Part shown: positions 22,101-31,647 of the stretch, in pieces
Numbering within the stretch: position 1 is the first letter of the stretch
How the letters are laid out: each line of letters starts with the position of its first letter
Assembly: GCF_000026105.1 (NCBI RefSeq)
Contig: NC_008027.1
Location: 1,236,501-1,300,500 of the forward strand
Origin: Pseudomonas entomophila L48
GTDB lineage: Bacteria > Pseudomonadota > Gammaproteobacteria > Pseudomonadales > Pseudomonadaceae
Length of the DNA stretch: 64,000 nucleotides
Direction: 5' to 3'
Notes under the pieces: model-generated
What the model saw: the letters and a program-made list of their open reading frames with translations, nothing else
Database searches by the model: none
Told to the model about the DNA's origin: nothing
Program-made: the position numbers and the translations under genes

Positions 22101-23293
22101 TCAACTTGCGGGAGCTCGATCTGAGTCATAACCCGCTTGGCCGTGCGCCTGACGTGGATGGGTTACGCCATCTGCGTCATCTATCGCTGAACGCTGCCGA
22201 ACTCGACACATTGCCGGAACGTGTCGAGCAGCTGCCCTGGCAAGGGATTGCCGATTTGCGCAACAACAGCATTCAGCATGTTCGCCAGGACCTGCACAAC
22301 ATGCGGTTGCGCCTGCAACGGATGGTGCTTCACGACAACCCATTGGACGAGAGCAGTCAGGCGTTGGTGAACATGGCCGCGAGCGAACCCCACAATCTGC
22401 GACCCGTCGGCCATCAGTTGATCGACAAGGCTGCGCGGGAACGATGGCTGGCGGGCAGCACTGGCAAAATTCGTAGCAGACGCGAAGCGCAATGGCTGAG
22501 GTTGCGTGAGGATCCTGAGTCGACGGACCTGTTCCAGTTCATCGCCGATTTTGCCGAGACTTCCGACTTCCGCCAGCATGCAGATTTCTATCGAAGGCGT
22601 ATCTGGCGAATGTTGGACGCCTGCGCTCGGAACACTGAGCTACGTACGATCCTGTTCACCCAGGCCGGTGGAACACGTACCTGCGAAGATCGCCTGCTCC
22701 TGATACTCAGCGAGCTGGAGACCACGCTCTATGTGGAACGCTTGGCGGCGGGGCAGAATCTGGCCGAGCGCGAGGTGGCTCTGGTGAAGGCTGGTCAAGG
22801 CTTGTATCGCCTGGACGAGGTCAATTCGATCGCCGCACGGAAGGTCAACATGCTCGAGCGCAAGGGCGGTGATGTCGATCCTATCGAGGTCTACCTGGCC
22901 TATCGGACACATCTTGCCGAGTCACTGGGGCTTCCGGGCCAGCCAGATGGCATGTACTACCTGACGGATTCCAGGGTGACGCCGGGCGACCTGAACACGG
23001 CGATGCTCCAGGTGTTGCGGGAGGAGACGCCGGAAAGGCTGAGCGCGGCCCTGTCGGAGCGACCTTTCTGGGATCGGTATGTGCACGTTCGCTATCCGGA
23101 GCAGGTCGATGCCCTGGTTGCGGCACTCGACGAACAGCTCACCCATGCCGAGCTGCTCTCCGAGCAGATGTATCTGGTTCAGTCCGACGCGTTGCGCACG
23201 CAGTACGAAACGTCGTTGCAGGCGCTCCGGCTGAAGTTGGCTCAGGAGGCCTACGCGCGTTTCCTGGTACCCGCTGCGGTTACCGAGGGTTGA
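19160..23293 (+). CDS. Giant LRR protein with dermonecrotic-toxin-like N-terminus and NEL E3 ubiquitin ligase domain
   Basis: A 1377-residue protein without signal peptide. Residues about 1-700 resemble the N-terminal domain of large Pseudomonas proteins annotated as dermonecrotic-toxin-like, with a hydrophobic patch near 380-415 (LTLLNLAGLFVPVLGQVML). Residues about 905-1045 form leucine-rich repeats (LQELDLRYNQLSEVP, LRELDLSHNPLGRAP). The C-terminus (about 1060-1370) matches the NEL domain: Cys1175 in TCEDRLL is the expected catalytic cysteine, as in IpaH/SspH ligases. The inferred role is ubiquitination of eukaryotic proteins after delivery to a host cell. No secretion genes lie nearby. 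AGGT precedes the ATG. The stop abuts the convergent glpD stop with no gap. Confidence 0.85.
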   Translation: MSVHEIAPDSIDALIAKRLPAWMQTASLSRLQALHRALKAQQKSAQKMRELMASVPALDDFAEPLLKQAVLEQLKVDIDMRTSSVRIVQSSYYPTLINSAPHLRSRHVSSQPLLAAALHNYTEEETYGDLLRDATFLDASNNRLKIEFTGFAQLCRSLDLGGQYQALLKRCLQPSVTTAQSTVHEQMEEDLRARLEVAVRRAILEASIDERAYLQLLPLCSPQPIVPGDTAVLTCRQLNVLGKRVEGVVTLEVREKAADSVTGVISWIPDDPLQSVQHHESWAALYATLAKRFRQKDYVEFFMRFIRERDRPSFTKALNALLKDTDSHKAIELDGRHTAVDGTLFAYLRQLRIEKILDDARMLAVPTDDEDIAARRVRLDLYVESGLTLLNLAGLFVPVLGQVMLGVAAVQIANEVYEGYEAWTLGDRQAALQHMFGVAENVAVGALIATGGIAVGKVLERVPFVDGLAPIVTDAGHLKVHSEPPAHEWSGTGRLMREFGSELSTVTDEQAIRLAENTGFAEEHLRLLHLEQGAAPARLLDAWERYQIHEALPALRDETLEVEVRSRQVADTPEVALLKRDFPGLSSRGAKEIVERASSAQLKDLLDKRRVPMSLAEQAHWFLRDTRVDRAIAGLRQASAANQGTERLALGLVDQLAPWPQTLRLEVRAGSSEGPVRVKIGSEEAAAQDVICIVRGEEGYLAGDGQGLPLMQATVQDTLLQAVLLTLEPSQKLLLGNAALDEQALIDKLVQAASEKRDQVASLIGQVAVGEGIRPLTRFADGRLGYPLNVRVTSSLQASRRGIQQIYPTFDNAQLERYIEDLLARRVDPWLHYNRLQRQLARLRETLQAWQGAGRGVLDKLRRRRVASALRRCWRRKSSTLGDGGHWLLIRGEHVGSLPSLPTGVTYPHVTRLTLRDMDLDLLDADFLERFPELQELDLRYNQLSEVPAGIEQLVSLRYLRLGHNRIVMSSAGNRRLQTLLNLRELDLSHNPLGRAPDVDGLRHLRHLSLNAAELDTLPERVEQLPWQGIADLRNNSIQHVRQDLHNMRLRLQRMVLHDNPLDESSQALVNMAASEPHNLRPVGHQLIDKAARERWLAGSTGKIRSRREAQWLRLREDPESTDLFQFIADFAETSDFRQHADFYRRRIWRMLDACARNTELRTILFTQAGGTRTCEDRLLLILSELETTLYVERLAAGQNLAEREVALVKAGQGLYRLDEVNSIAARKVNMLERKGGDVDPIEVYLAYRTHLAESLGLPGQPDGMYYLTDSRVTPGDLNTAMLQVLREETPERLSAALSERPFWDRYVHVRYPEQVDALVAALDEQLTHAELLSEQMYLVQSDALRTQYETSLQALRLKLAQEAYARFLVPAAVTEG

Positions 23294-24832
23294 TCAAGCG
23301 GCCTGGACGCGTGCCTGCTTCAAACGGGCCTGCCGCAGGTACTCCTCGAGTGCCTGCTGTTCGGCGGTCGTGGTGAACAGGCCCAGCTTGGTGCGGCGCC
23401 AGAGGATGTCGGCGGCATCGACCGCCCACTCCTGCTCGCGCAGGTAGTCCACCTCATGGCTGAACAGACCACCACCGATGGACTGCCCCAGGCCCTCTGG
23501 GCCTTCCACGCCATCGAGCAAGCGCCAGACGCGGCTGCCGTAGGTCACCGCCCAACGCTTGGCGATGTCCACCGGCAGCCAGCCATGGCGTGCCAGCACC
23601 GCGTCGACCAAGGCTTGCACCGTGGTCATGCTTTCACCACCAGGCAGTGGCGCGCTGGCGGTCCAGCTGCCACGCATCTGGCTGAAGAATGGTTGCAATT
23701 CGCCCATGGCCGACTCGGCCAGCTTGCGGTAGGTGGTCAGCTTGCCGCCAAACACTGAAAGCAGCGGCGCCTCGCCTTGCGCGGCGGACAGCGCCAAGGT
23801 GTAGTCGCGGGTAACCGCCGAGGGGTTGTCCGACTCATCGTTGCACAGTGGGCGTACACCGGAGTAGGTGTGCAGGATGTCAGTACGGCTGAGCTGGTGG
23901 TTGAAGTGCTCGTTGACCACCTTGAGCAGGTAATCGGTTTCCTGTTCGGTGATCGCCACCTTGGCCGGGTCACCGCTGTACTCGCGGTCGGTAGTGCCGA
24001 TCAGGGTGAAGCGGTCCAGGTATGGAATGCAGAAGACGATGCGCTGGTCTTCGTTCTGCAGGATGTAGGCGTGCTCGCCTTCGTACAGGCGAGGGACGAT
24101 CAGGTGGCTGCCCTGGATCAGGCGGATACCGTAGGGCGCCTCGAGCTTGAGGTCGTCCTTGATGAAGCTGGCGACCCAGGGGCCGGCGGCGTTGACCAGG
24201 GCACGGGCACGAATGGTCTGCAGGCTGCCGTCGGCATGCTGCAGTTCGACCTGCCACAGGCCATCGATGCGCTCGGCGCGCAGGCAGCGGGTGCGGGTAT
24301 GAATGTGCGCGCCTTTTTCGCGGGCGGCCATGGCGTTGAGCACCACCAGGCGTGCGTCATCCACCGCGCAGTCGGCGTACTCGAAACCGCGGGTGATGGC
24401 CGGCTTGAGCGGGTAGCCCGGGCCGAAGCGCAGGCCGCGCGAGGCACCCAGGCGCTTGCGCTTGCCCAGGTGGTCGTACAGGAACAGGCCGGCGCGGATC
24501 ATCCAGGCCGGGCGCAGGTGCGGGCGGTGCGGCAGGACGAAGCGCATGGGTTTGACGATGTGCGGCGCCTTGGCCAGCAATACTTCGCGTTCGGCCAGGG
24601 CTTCGCGCACCAGGCGGAACTCGTAGTGCTCCAGGTAGCGCAGGCCACCGTGGATCAGCTTGCTGCTGGCGGAGGAGGTATGTTGTGCCAGGTCATCCTT
24701 TTCACACAGGAAGACTTTCAGGCCGCGCCCGGCGGCATCCGCCGCGATGCCCACGCCATTGATGCCGCCGCCGATCACGGCGAGGTCATAGCAGTCGGCA
24801 GGGGATGGCTGGGACGAAACGGGCTGGGACAC
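23294..24832 (-). CDS. glpD: Aerobic glycerol-3-phosphate dehydrogenase
   Basis: A 512-residue FAD-dependent dehydrogenase. The N-terminal dinucleotide-binding motif DLAVIGGGINGVGIAADAAG (about residues 16-36), SSASSKLIHGGLRYLE and the C-terminal DAO domain identify GlpD, which oxidises sn-glycerol-3-phosphate to dihydroxyacetone phosphate at the cytoplasmic membrane and feeds electrons to quinone. It has its own upstream region with a GlpR-like operator and is separated from glpR by a REP pair, so it is probably a separate transcription unit. Confidence 0.96.
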   Translation of the reverse strand: MSQPVSSQPSPADCYDLAVIGGGINGVGIAADAAGRGLKVFLCEKDDLAQHTSSASSKLIHGGLRYLEHYEFRLVREALAEREVLLAKAPHIVKPMRFVLPHRPHLRPAWMIRAGLFLYDHLGKRKRLGASRGLRFGPGYPLKPAITRGFEYADCAVDDARLVVLNAMAAREKGAHIHTRTRCLRAERIDGLWQVELQHADGSLQTIRARALVNAAGPWVASFIKDDLKLEAPYGIRLIQGSHLIVPRLYEGEHAYILQNEDQRIVFCIPYLDRFTLIGTTDREYSGDPAKVAITEQETDYLLKVVNEHFNHQLSRTDILHTYSGVRPLCNDESDNPSAVTRDYTLALSAAQGEAPLLSVFGGKLTTYRKLAESAMGELQPFFSQMRGSWTASAPLPGGESMTTVQALVDAVLARHGWLPVDIAKRWAVTYGSRVWRLLDGVEGPEGLGQSIGGGLFSHEVDYLREQEWAVDAADILWRRTKLGLFTTTAEQQALEEYLRQARLKQARVQAA

Positions 24833-24850
24833 GGCAAGGCCTCCTGAGGC

Positions 24851-24893
24851 TGTTCACAGCGAAAGTGAACATTGATGTTCGTTTTCGAAAATA
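24851..24893 (-). promoter_or_regulatory. GlpR operator region of glpD
   Basis: Positions 24874-24893 read GATGTTCGTT-TTCGAAAATA, matching 19 of 20 positions of the enteric GlpR consensus WATKYTCGWW-WWCGAWMATW. Next to it, TGTTCAC-N7-GTGAACA (24851-24871) is an inverted repeat that may be a second, weaker site. The position directly upstream of the glpD start codon fits repression by GlpR. Confidence 0.7.
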
Positions 24894-24980
24894 TTAGCGC
24901 AACAGAAAGCCTGTCGCCAGTCAGTCTTCATAGAAAAAACTGATCAGATGACAGAAAAATGAACATTAATGAACATCGAT

Positions 24981-25046
24981 CTGTAGGAGTCAGCCTTGCT
25001 GGCGAACTGTTGGCTGGTTCGCCAGCAAGGCTGGCTCCTACAGGGG
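24981..25046. repeat. REP pair between glpD and glpR
   Basis: Nearly perfect inverted repeat: CTGTAGGAGTCAGCCTTGCT on the left mirrors AGCAAGGCTGGCTCCTACAG on the right (one mismatch), of the CAGCCTTGCTGGCGAA variant. It ends 4 bp before the glpR stop. Confidence 0.85.
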
Positions 25047-25049
25047 GCG

Positions 25050-25805
25050 TCAGACCACGTCGAGACGGATCTTGTACTGGTTGAGCAGTTGGGTAAGGGC
25101 TGGGGACGGGGCTTGGTCGGTCACCAGGCAGTCGATCAGGCTGATCGAACCCAGGCGCACCATGGCATTGCGGCCGAACTTGCTGGAGTCCGCCGCGAGA
25201 AGCACCTGGCGGGCATTGGCGATGATCGCCTGGGACACCCGCACTTCCTGGTAGTCGAAGTCCAGCAGGCTACCGTCTTCATCAATGCCGCTGATACCGA
25301 CCACTGCGAAATCGACCTTGAACTGGTTGATGAAGTCGACGCTGGCCTGGCCCACCACGCCGCCGTCCCGACGTACCGTGCCACCGGCCACCAGCACTTC
25401 GAAGTCGTCCTTGGCGGCCAGGATCGCGGCCACGTGCAGGTTGTTGGTGATGATCTTCAGGTGGTTGTGGTTGAGCAGCGCGCGGGCAATGGACTCGGTG
25501 GTGGTACCGATATTGATGAACAGCGAGGCGTGGTCGGGGATCTGCCGGGCCACGGCTTCGGCGATACGCTGTTTTTCGTCGCGCATCTGGTCGGCGCGCA
25601 TGGCGTAGGCGGTGTTCTCGATACTCGAGTCGTAGGCGGCGCCACCGTGGTAGCGACGTAGCAGATTGGCCTCGGCGAGCTGGTTGATATCGCGGCGGAT
25701 GGTCTGCGGGGTGACGACGAACAGCTGCGCCATTTCTTCGATGCTGACATAGCCACGTTCACGGACCAGCTCGAGGATTTGTTGTTGGCGAGGGGGCAGA
25801 TTCAT
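25050..25805 (-). CDS. glpR: Glycerol-3-phosphate regulon repressor GlpR (DeoR family)
   Basis: A 251-residue DeoR-type repressor: N-terminal helix-turn-helix ([35 protein letters not shown], residues about 5-55) and C-terminal sugar-phosphate-sensing domain ([42 protein letters not shown]). It represses glp genes until glycerol-3-phosphate binds. I chose the ATG at 25803-25805 with AAAGGA upstream; a frame to 25841 lacks support. It is flanked by REP pairs on both sides. Confidence 0.95.
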   Translation of the reverse strand: MNLPPRQQQILELVRERGYVSIEEMAQLFVVTPQTIRRDINQLAEANLLRRYHGGAAYDSSIENTAYAMRADQMRDEKQRIAEAVARQIPDHASLFINIGTTTESIARALLNHNHLKIITNNLHVAAILAAKDDFEVLVAGGTVRRDGGVVGQASVDFINQFKVDFAVVGISGIDEDGSLLDFDYQEVRVSQAIIANARQVLLAADSSKFGRNAMVRLGSISLIDCLVTDQAPSPALTQLLNQYKIRLDVV

Positions 25806-25890
25806 GGGCGGTCCTTTGGGGCAGCCGGACAAATTCTGCAATGATGCCGTAGGAAGGGGTGGACGACCAGTCTGAATGCGCCGCCAAACT

Positions 25891-25954
25891 CTGTAGGAGC
25901 CAGCTTGCTGGCGAACGTTTTCACTCGTTCGCCAGCAAGCTGGCTCCTACAGAG
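25891..25954. repeat. REP pair between glpR and glpK
   Basis: Perfect 26-bp arms (CTGTAGGAGCCAGCTTGCTG and onward) surround a short centre; variant CAGCTTGCTGGCGAA, one base shorter than the neighbouring element. It lies 9 bp downstream of the glpK stop. Confidence 0.88.
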
Positions 25955-25962
25955 TAGTGGTA

Positions 25963-27492
<1,530 letters not shown>

Positions 27493-27542
27493 TCAGGGCG
27501 TGGCGGGCGCGGGTCAATCGACCCAGGCGCCCGGCGCTGGCA

Positions 27543-28394
27543 TCAGGAAGCCTGGGTGTCACACTGAGGATTATCGTCTGTCTGCAGGTTCGTGGCTTGC
27601 GCCGTCGGCAGGTTGCGGGCAATCAGGCCACGGTAGAGGGCCGCGCCCAGGCTGGCGCCGAGGATCGGTGCGAACACCGGAACCAGGAAATACGGAATAT
27701 CGCGCCCACCAGTGAAGGCAATTTCGCCCCAACCGGCCAGGAACGTCATGAGCTTGGGCCCGAAATCACGCGCCGGGTTCATCGCGAAGCCGGTCAACGG
27801 GCCCATGGCGCTACCGATCACCGCGATCAACAGGCCGATCAGCAGCGGCGCGGTGGCGCCACGGGGCAGGCCGTTGTTGTCGTCGGTCAGGGCCATGATC
27901 ACGGCCATCAGGATGGCAGTGATGATCACTTCGACCAGAAACGCCTGGCCGATCGATAGCGATGGATGCGGGTAAGTGGAGAAGACCGAGGCCAACTCGA
28001 GGCTGGCCTGGCTGCCGCGCAGCATATTGTGGGCTTGTTCGAAATCGAAGAACAGGGTGCTGTACAGGGTATAGACCAGGGCGGCACCGCAGAACGCGCC
28101 ACACACCTGGGCCAGGATGTAGAACGGCAGCTTGCGTTTGTCGAAGCCGGCGAACAGGGCCAGGGCGATGCTTACCGCCGGGTTCAGGTGAGCGCCGGAA
28201 ACGCCGGCGGTCAGGTAGATCGCCATGCTCACGCCGACCCCCCAGATGATGCTGATCTCCCACAGGCCGAAGCTGGCGCCAGCGACCTTGAGCGCGGCGA
28301 CACAACCTGTGCCGAAGAAGATGAGCAGGGCGGTGCCGAGGAATTCGGCGAGGCACTGGCCGGAAAGCGTGGGTTGTCGTAGAGCAGTCGTCAT
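27543..28394 (-). CDS. glpF: Glycerol facilitator GlpF (aquaglyceroporin)
   Basis: A 283-residue MIP-family channel with six helices and both NPA boxes (GAHLNPAVSIA and GFAMNPARDFGPKL). The Asp after the second NPAR is typical for glycerol-conducting members. It allows glycerol diffusion across the inner membrane, and GlpK traps it. The ATG at 28392-28394 has GAGGT upstream; an open frame to 28466 begins before that ribosome-binding site and lacks family similarity. First gene of the glpFK unit. Confidence 0.95.
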   Translation of the reverse strand: MTTALRQPTLSGQCLAEFLGTALLIFFGTGCVAALKVAGASFGLWEISIIWGVGVSMAIYLTAGVSGAHLNPAVSIALALFAGFDKRKLPFYILAQVCGAFCGAALVYTLYSTLFFDFEQAHNMLRGSQASLELASVFSTYPHPSLSIGQAFLVEVIITAILMAVIMALTDDNNGLPRGATAPLLIGLLIAVIGSAMGPLTGFAMNPARDFGPKLMTFLAGWGEIAFTGGRDIPYFLVPVFAPILGASLGAALYRGLIARNLPTAQATNLQTDDNPQCDTQAS

Positions 28395-28488
28395 GTTTGA
28401 CCTCGGTTTTTTGTTGTTGTGAGGCGCTGGGCGCTCGACAGCAAAAAGCCCGGAGTCTATCCCCATGGACGCCGGGCAGGTACGGGAA

Positions 28489-28507
28489 GTGCACCTTATA
28501 GGTGCAC
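28489..28507. promoter_or_regulatory. Perfect palindrome upstream of glpF
   Basis: GTGCACC-TTATA-GGTGCAC is a perfect 7-bp inverted repeat with a 5-bp AT-rich centre, about 95 bp before the glpF start. Its shape is that of a dimeric regulator site. It does not match the GlpR consensus, so another factor may bind. Confidence 0.5.
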
Positions 28508-28509
28508 CA

Positions 28510-28529
28510 TTTATTCACAAACGAAAAAA
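28510..28529 (-). promoter_or_regulatory. Weak GlpR-like site upstream of glpF
   Basis: TTTATTCACA-AACGAAAAAA matches roughly 15 of 20 positions of the enteric GlpR consensus and starts 2 bp from the neighbouring palindrome. It is placed where a glpF operator is expected, but the match alone is weak. Confidence 0.35.
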
Positions 28530-28700
28530 TATAGACAAGAAACGCTGATGTCAAAGGTCGAAAATGAACGCCTGGCCACAATCTGACCGCCACGCCGTGG
28601 TGCGAACATATGGCCGCTGCTCTAGCCTGGGGCTTGTGCTGGTCCATCTGGTGGAATTGCCCTAAAGTACCTGCCGACCCGTGATCGCATGGAGCCCTAG

Positions 28701-29171
28701 ATGACCCCCGCCCTGGACTTGCTGAAGAAGGCGCGCGCCGAGCACCGCGTGCACAGTTACGAACATGATCCGAAAACGGCTTCCTACGGTCTGGAGGCCG
28801 CGGAAAAGCTGGGGCTCGATCCGCTTCGGGTGTTCAAGACCCTGCTGGCCAGCAGCGAGAAAGGGGAGTTGCTGGTAGCGGTGGTGCCGGTGGTTGGCAC
28901 GCTGGATCTCAAGGCGCTGGCCCACGCCGCTGGCGTGAAGAAGTGCGAGATGGCCGACCCGCAGGCTGCCCAGCGTGCAACCGGTTACCTGGTGGGGGGG
29001 ATCAGCCCGCTGGGGCAGAAGAAGCGCTTGCGCACGTTCATCGACCAGTCGGCGCAACATCACGAAACCATTCATGTGAGTGCTGGGCGTCGTGGACTGG
29101 AAGTCGAGTTGGCCGCGTCGGTGCTTGCCACCCACACCCAAGCCCAGTTCGCCGAAATCGGTCGCCTGTAG
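28701..29171 (+). CDS. ybaK: Cys-tRNA(Pro)/Cys-tRNA(Cys) deacylase YbaK
   Basis: A 156-residue YbaK/EbsC protein of the INS superfamily, which hydrolyses mischarged Cys-tRNA(Pro) in trans. The family pattern is visible in FKTLLASSEKGELLVAVVPV, the conserved Lys (HAAGVKKCEMADPQAAQR) and TGYLVGGISPLGQKKRL. GGAGCCCTAG precedes the ATG. The stop codon lies at the start of a REP pair. Confidence 0.93.
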   Translation: MTPALDLLKKARAEHRVHSYEHDPKTASYGLEAAEKLGLDPLRVFKTLLASSEKGELLVAVVPVVGTLDLKALAHAAGVKKCEMADPQAAQRATGYLVGGISPLGQKKRLRTFIDQSAQHHETIHVSAGRRGLEVELAASVLATHTQAQFAEIGRL

Positions 29172-29254
29172 GAGCCGGCTTGCCGGCGAATGTGATCGAC
29201 AGGCAAACGCTGTTGCCAGGACTATCGCGTTCGCCGGCAAGCCGGCTCCTACAA
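29167..29254. repeat. REP pair between ybaK and the ABC ATPase
   Basis: Outer ends TGTAGGAGCCGGCTTGCCGG and CCGGCAAGCCGGCTCCTACA are perfect inverted copies of the CGGCTTGCCGGCGAA variant. It overlaps the ybaK stop codon and ends 4 bp before the stop of the convergent ATPase gene. Confidence 0.87.
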
Positions 29255-29257
29255 GGG

Positions 29258-30367
29258 TCAGTGCGCTGAGCTGTAGCGGCGCACACCGTTTTCCTGGCGA
29301 GGCAGCTGGGCCGCGACGCTGCCTGGCACCGGGAACAGCACCAGGTGATCGGCCGCCACGGCGATCCCGACGTCATGGCCGACCTGATGGTCGATATGGC
29401 TTGGGAAGATCGCCTCGAGCTGGCTGCCGGTGGCCAGTTGCAGGCGATACAGGGTCGAAGCACCGAGGAAGCTCTTGCCAACGATCTGCGCACGCAACTC
29501 GCTGTCAGGTGCGTGGAGAATGTCGTCCGGGCGCAGCAGTACGTCCACCGAGCTGCCCAGGGCCATGGTATAGGCGCGATTGCCACGCAGCTCGCCGAGC
29601 TCGGTGGTCACTGCGTCATGGCTGCTCATCTGGCCACGAATGAAGTAACCCTGGCCGATGAAGCTGGCAACGAAGGGTGTCTGCGGTTCGTGGTAGAGGT
29701 TATAGGGCGTGTCCCACTGCTCCAGGCAGCCTTCCTTGAATACACCGACATGGTCGCTGACGGCGAAGGCTTCCTCCTGGTCATGGGTGACCAGGATGGC
29801 ACTCGTACCACGGCTCTTGAGAATGTCGCGCACTTCATGGCTGAGGCGTCGGCGCAGTTCCACGTCGAGGTTGGAGAACGGCTCGTCGAGCAGCAACAGC
29901 TGCGGCTCGGGCGCCAGGGCGCGGGCCAGGGCGACCCGCTGCTGCTGGCCGCCGGACAGCTCGTGTGGGTAGCGCCCACCGAGGCCGCCGAGCTTGACCA
30001 GCTCGAGCATTTCTTCGACCACGTCGGCCTGGCGTGGGTGCTTGCCGATGCCGAAGGCGATGTTCTGTGCCACGGTGAGGTGGGGGAACAGCGCATAGTC
30101 CTGGAACACCATGCCGATCCGGCGTTTCTCCGGCGCCAGGGTGAACCCGGCGCGGGAGATGACCTCGCCGGCCAGCTGGATCTCGCCTTCGTGCACCGGC
30201 TCGAAGCCGGCGATGGCGCGAAGCGTCGTGGTCTTGCCGCAACCGGATGAGCCCAGCAGGCAACCGATGTCGCCTGCGTTCAGGTGCAGGTTGAGGTTCT
30301 GGACGATGCGCTGGTCGCCATAGCCGCAGGCGAGGTTGCGCAGGTTGAGCAGTAAGGGTTGACTCAT
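29258..30367 (-). CDS. Orphan ABC transporter ATP-binding protein (FbpC/PotA-like)
   Basis: A 369-residue ABC ATPase: Walker [10 protein letters not shown] (about residue 40), Q-loop [15 protein letters not shown], signature [16 protein letters not shown], Walker [13 protein letters not shown] and His in [10 protein letters not shown]. The C-terminal about 130 residues form a TOBE-type regulatory domain, so it belongs to the iron(III)/spermidine/sulfate importer class; the FbpC branch looks closest. No permease or binding-protein gene is adjacent, so its partners are elsewhere. Its start overlaps the argF stop by 4 bp, which links its translation to arginine biosynthesis. Confidence 0.88.
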   Translation of the reverse strand: MSQPLLLNLRNLACGYGDQRIVQNLNLHLNAGDIGCLLGSSGCGKTTTLRAIAGFEPVHEGEIQLAGEVISRAGFTLAPEKRRIGMVFQDYALFPHLTVAQNIAFGIGKHPRQADVVEEMLELVKLGGLGGRYPHELSGGQQQRVALARALAPEPQLLLLDEPFSNLDVELRRRLSHEVRDILKSRGTSAILVTHDQEEAFAVSDHVGVFKEGCLEQWDTPYNLYHEPQTPFVASFIGQGYFIRGQMSSHDAVTTELGELRGNRAYTMALGSSVDVLLRPDDILHAPDSELRAQIVGKSFLGASTLYRLQLATGSQLEAIFPSHIDHQVGHDVGIAVAADHLVLFPVPGSVAAQLPRQENGVRRYSSAH

Positions 30368-31284
30368 GCGTGGTGGTAAGCCGGTTCTACAAGGAATTCC
30401 AGGAGGGCCTTCTGTGCATGCAGGCGGTTCTCAGCTTCGTCCCAGGCGACCGAGCGCGGGTCGTCGAGCAGGTCCTGGCTGATCTCCTCGCCACGGTGGG
30501 CGGGCAGGCAGTGCATGAACAGGGCATCGGGTGCCGCCAGGTCGAGCAGTTCGCGGGTGACCTGGTAAGGCGCGAAATGCGCCAGGCGCCGTGCAGTTTC
30601 CTCTTCCTGGCCCATGGAAGTCCAGACATCCGTGGTGACCAGGTGGGCGCCGCGCACGGCTTCCTTGGGGTCGCGGATGATCTGCACGCGCTCGCCACCC
30701 AGTTGCAGGAAGCGTGGGTCGGGCTCGTAGCCTCCAGGGCAGGTGATGCGCAGCTGGAAATCGAACTGCACGGCGGCCTCGATGTAGGAGTTGCACATGT
30801 TGAAGCCATCGCCGACCCAGGTCACGGTCTTGCCCTGGATCGAACCGCGGTGCTCCATGAACGTCTGCATGTCGGCCAGCAACTGGCAGGGGTGCGACTC
30901 ATCCGACAGGCCGTTGATCACCGGCACCTTCGAATGGGCGGCGAATTCGGTGAGGGTGCTGTGGGCATGGGTGCGGATCATCACCGCATCGACCATGCTC
31001 GACAGCACGATGGCGCTGTCGGCGATCGGTTCGCCACGGCCCAGTTGCGTATCGCGGGGCGAAAGGAAGATGGCCTGGCCACCGAGCTGGATCATGCCGG
31101 CCTCGAAGGAGACACGGGTACGGGTGGAGGACTTCTCGAAGATCATCCCCAGCACGCGGCTCTTCAACGGCTCGAACAGCACGCCGCGCTTGCGCAGGTC
31201 CTTCAGCTCGATGCCTCGACGGATCACGCCGAGCAGTTCGTCAGCAGTGAAATCCATCAGGGAGAGAAAGTGCCTTGCGCTCAT
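30364..31284 (-). CDS. argF: Ornithine carbamoyltransferase
   Basis: A 306-residue anabolic OTCase that makes citrulline from ornithine and carbamoyl phosphate. The carbamoyl-phosphate motif [13 protein letters not shown] (about residues 50-63), [11 protein letters not shown], and the ornithine/catalytic loop [11 protein letters not shown] are intact. Length is normal. The ATPase gene follows with a 4-bp overlap. Upstream, a sigma-70-like promoter overlaps paired ArgR-like half-sites, consistent with arginine repression. Confidence 0.97.
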   Translation of the reverse strand: MSARHFLSLMDFTADELLGVIRRGIELKDLRKRGVLFEPLKSRVLGMIFEKSSTRTRVSFEAGMIQLGGQAIFLSPRDTQLGRGEPIADSAIVLSSMVDAVMIRTHAHSTLTEFAAHSKVPVINGLSDESHPCQLLADMQTFMEHRGSIQGKTVTWVGDGFNMCNSYIEAAVQFDFQLRITCPGGYEPDPRFLQLGGERVQIIRDPKEAVRGAHLVTTDVWTSMGQEEETARRLAHFAPYQVTRELLDLAAPDALFMHCLPAHRGEEISQDLLDDPRSVAWDEAENRLHAQKALLEFLVEPAYHHA

Positions 31285-31388
31285 GATTGACTACCTTATC
31301 TGCAACGGTGTGCAGGTCGACCGTATGGTTTTTTTGACAACGGGGGTGACCTGCGGCGTAAACCGCACGGGGCGGACGGAATAGGGAA

Positions 31389-31430
31389 AGGCGCAATACT
31401 ATAATTAAATGTCGCCTCAAACCAAGAGGG
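31389..31430 (-). promoter_or_regulatory. argF promoter with overlapping ArgR-like operator
   Basis: On the minus strand, TTGGTT (31420-31425) and TATAGT (31398-31403) are separated by 16 bp, a plausible sigma-70 promoter about 107 bp before argF. On the plus strand the same bases contain two 21-bp half-sites in direct repeat, AGGCGC-N8-AA (from 31389) and TGTCGC-N8-AA (from 31410), fitting the TGTCGC-N8-AA pattern I recall for P. aeruginosa ArgR. Repressor binding would cover the promoter. Confidence 0.6.
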
Positions 31431-31647
31431 GAAACAGTGGCTCTGTATCAGAGGGTGTCGCAAACCCTTGGAACCAGACTGTTTTTTATTTGCTACAGAG
31501 GTTGTACACGGCTCGACGCGCCTTTGGCAAACTCACCGTCGCGAATCGTGCGACTGATGTCGCCCGATTCACGCCACGAACCTCGCTGGCACGCCTGTGG
31601 CCAGCGGCGCATAGTCGATCGACCAGAACAACAAGGCAGAGGCGGCC
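31431..31647. other. Upstream region of the molybdopterin oxidoreductase gene
   Basis: Together with the argF leader this makes a 363-bp intergenic space between divergent genes. Two more isolated TGTCGC hexamers occur (31456 and 31559) without the 21-bp partner. GAGGCG lies near 31640 as ribosome-binding site for the next gene. I see no gene or repeat here. Confidence 0.35.

Noticed and set aside
24981..25954. Repeated inverted elements around glpR considered as a CRISPR or IS end pair
   Set aside because: The units are short paired REPs without regular spacers, transposase or target duplications; identical types recur singly across the window.
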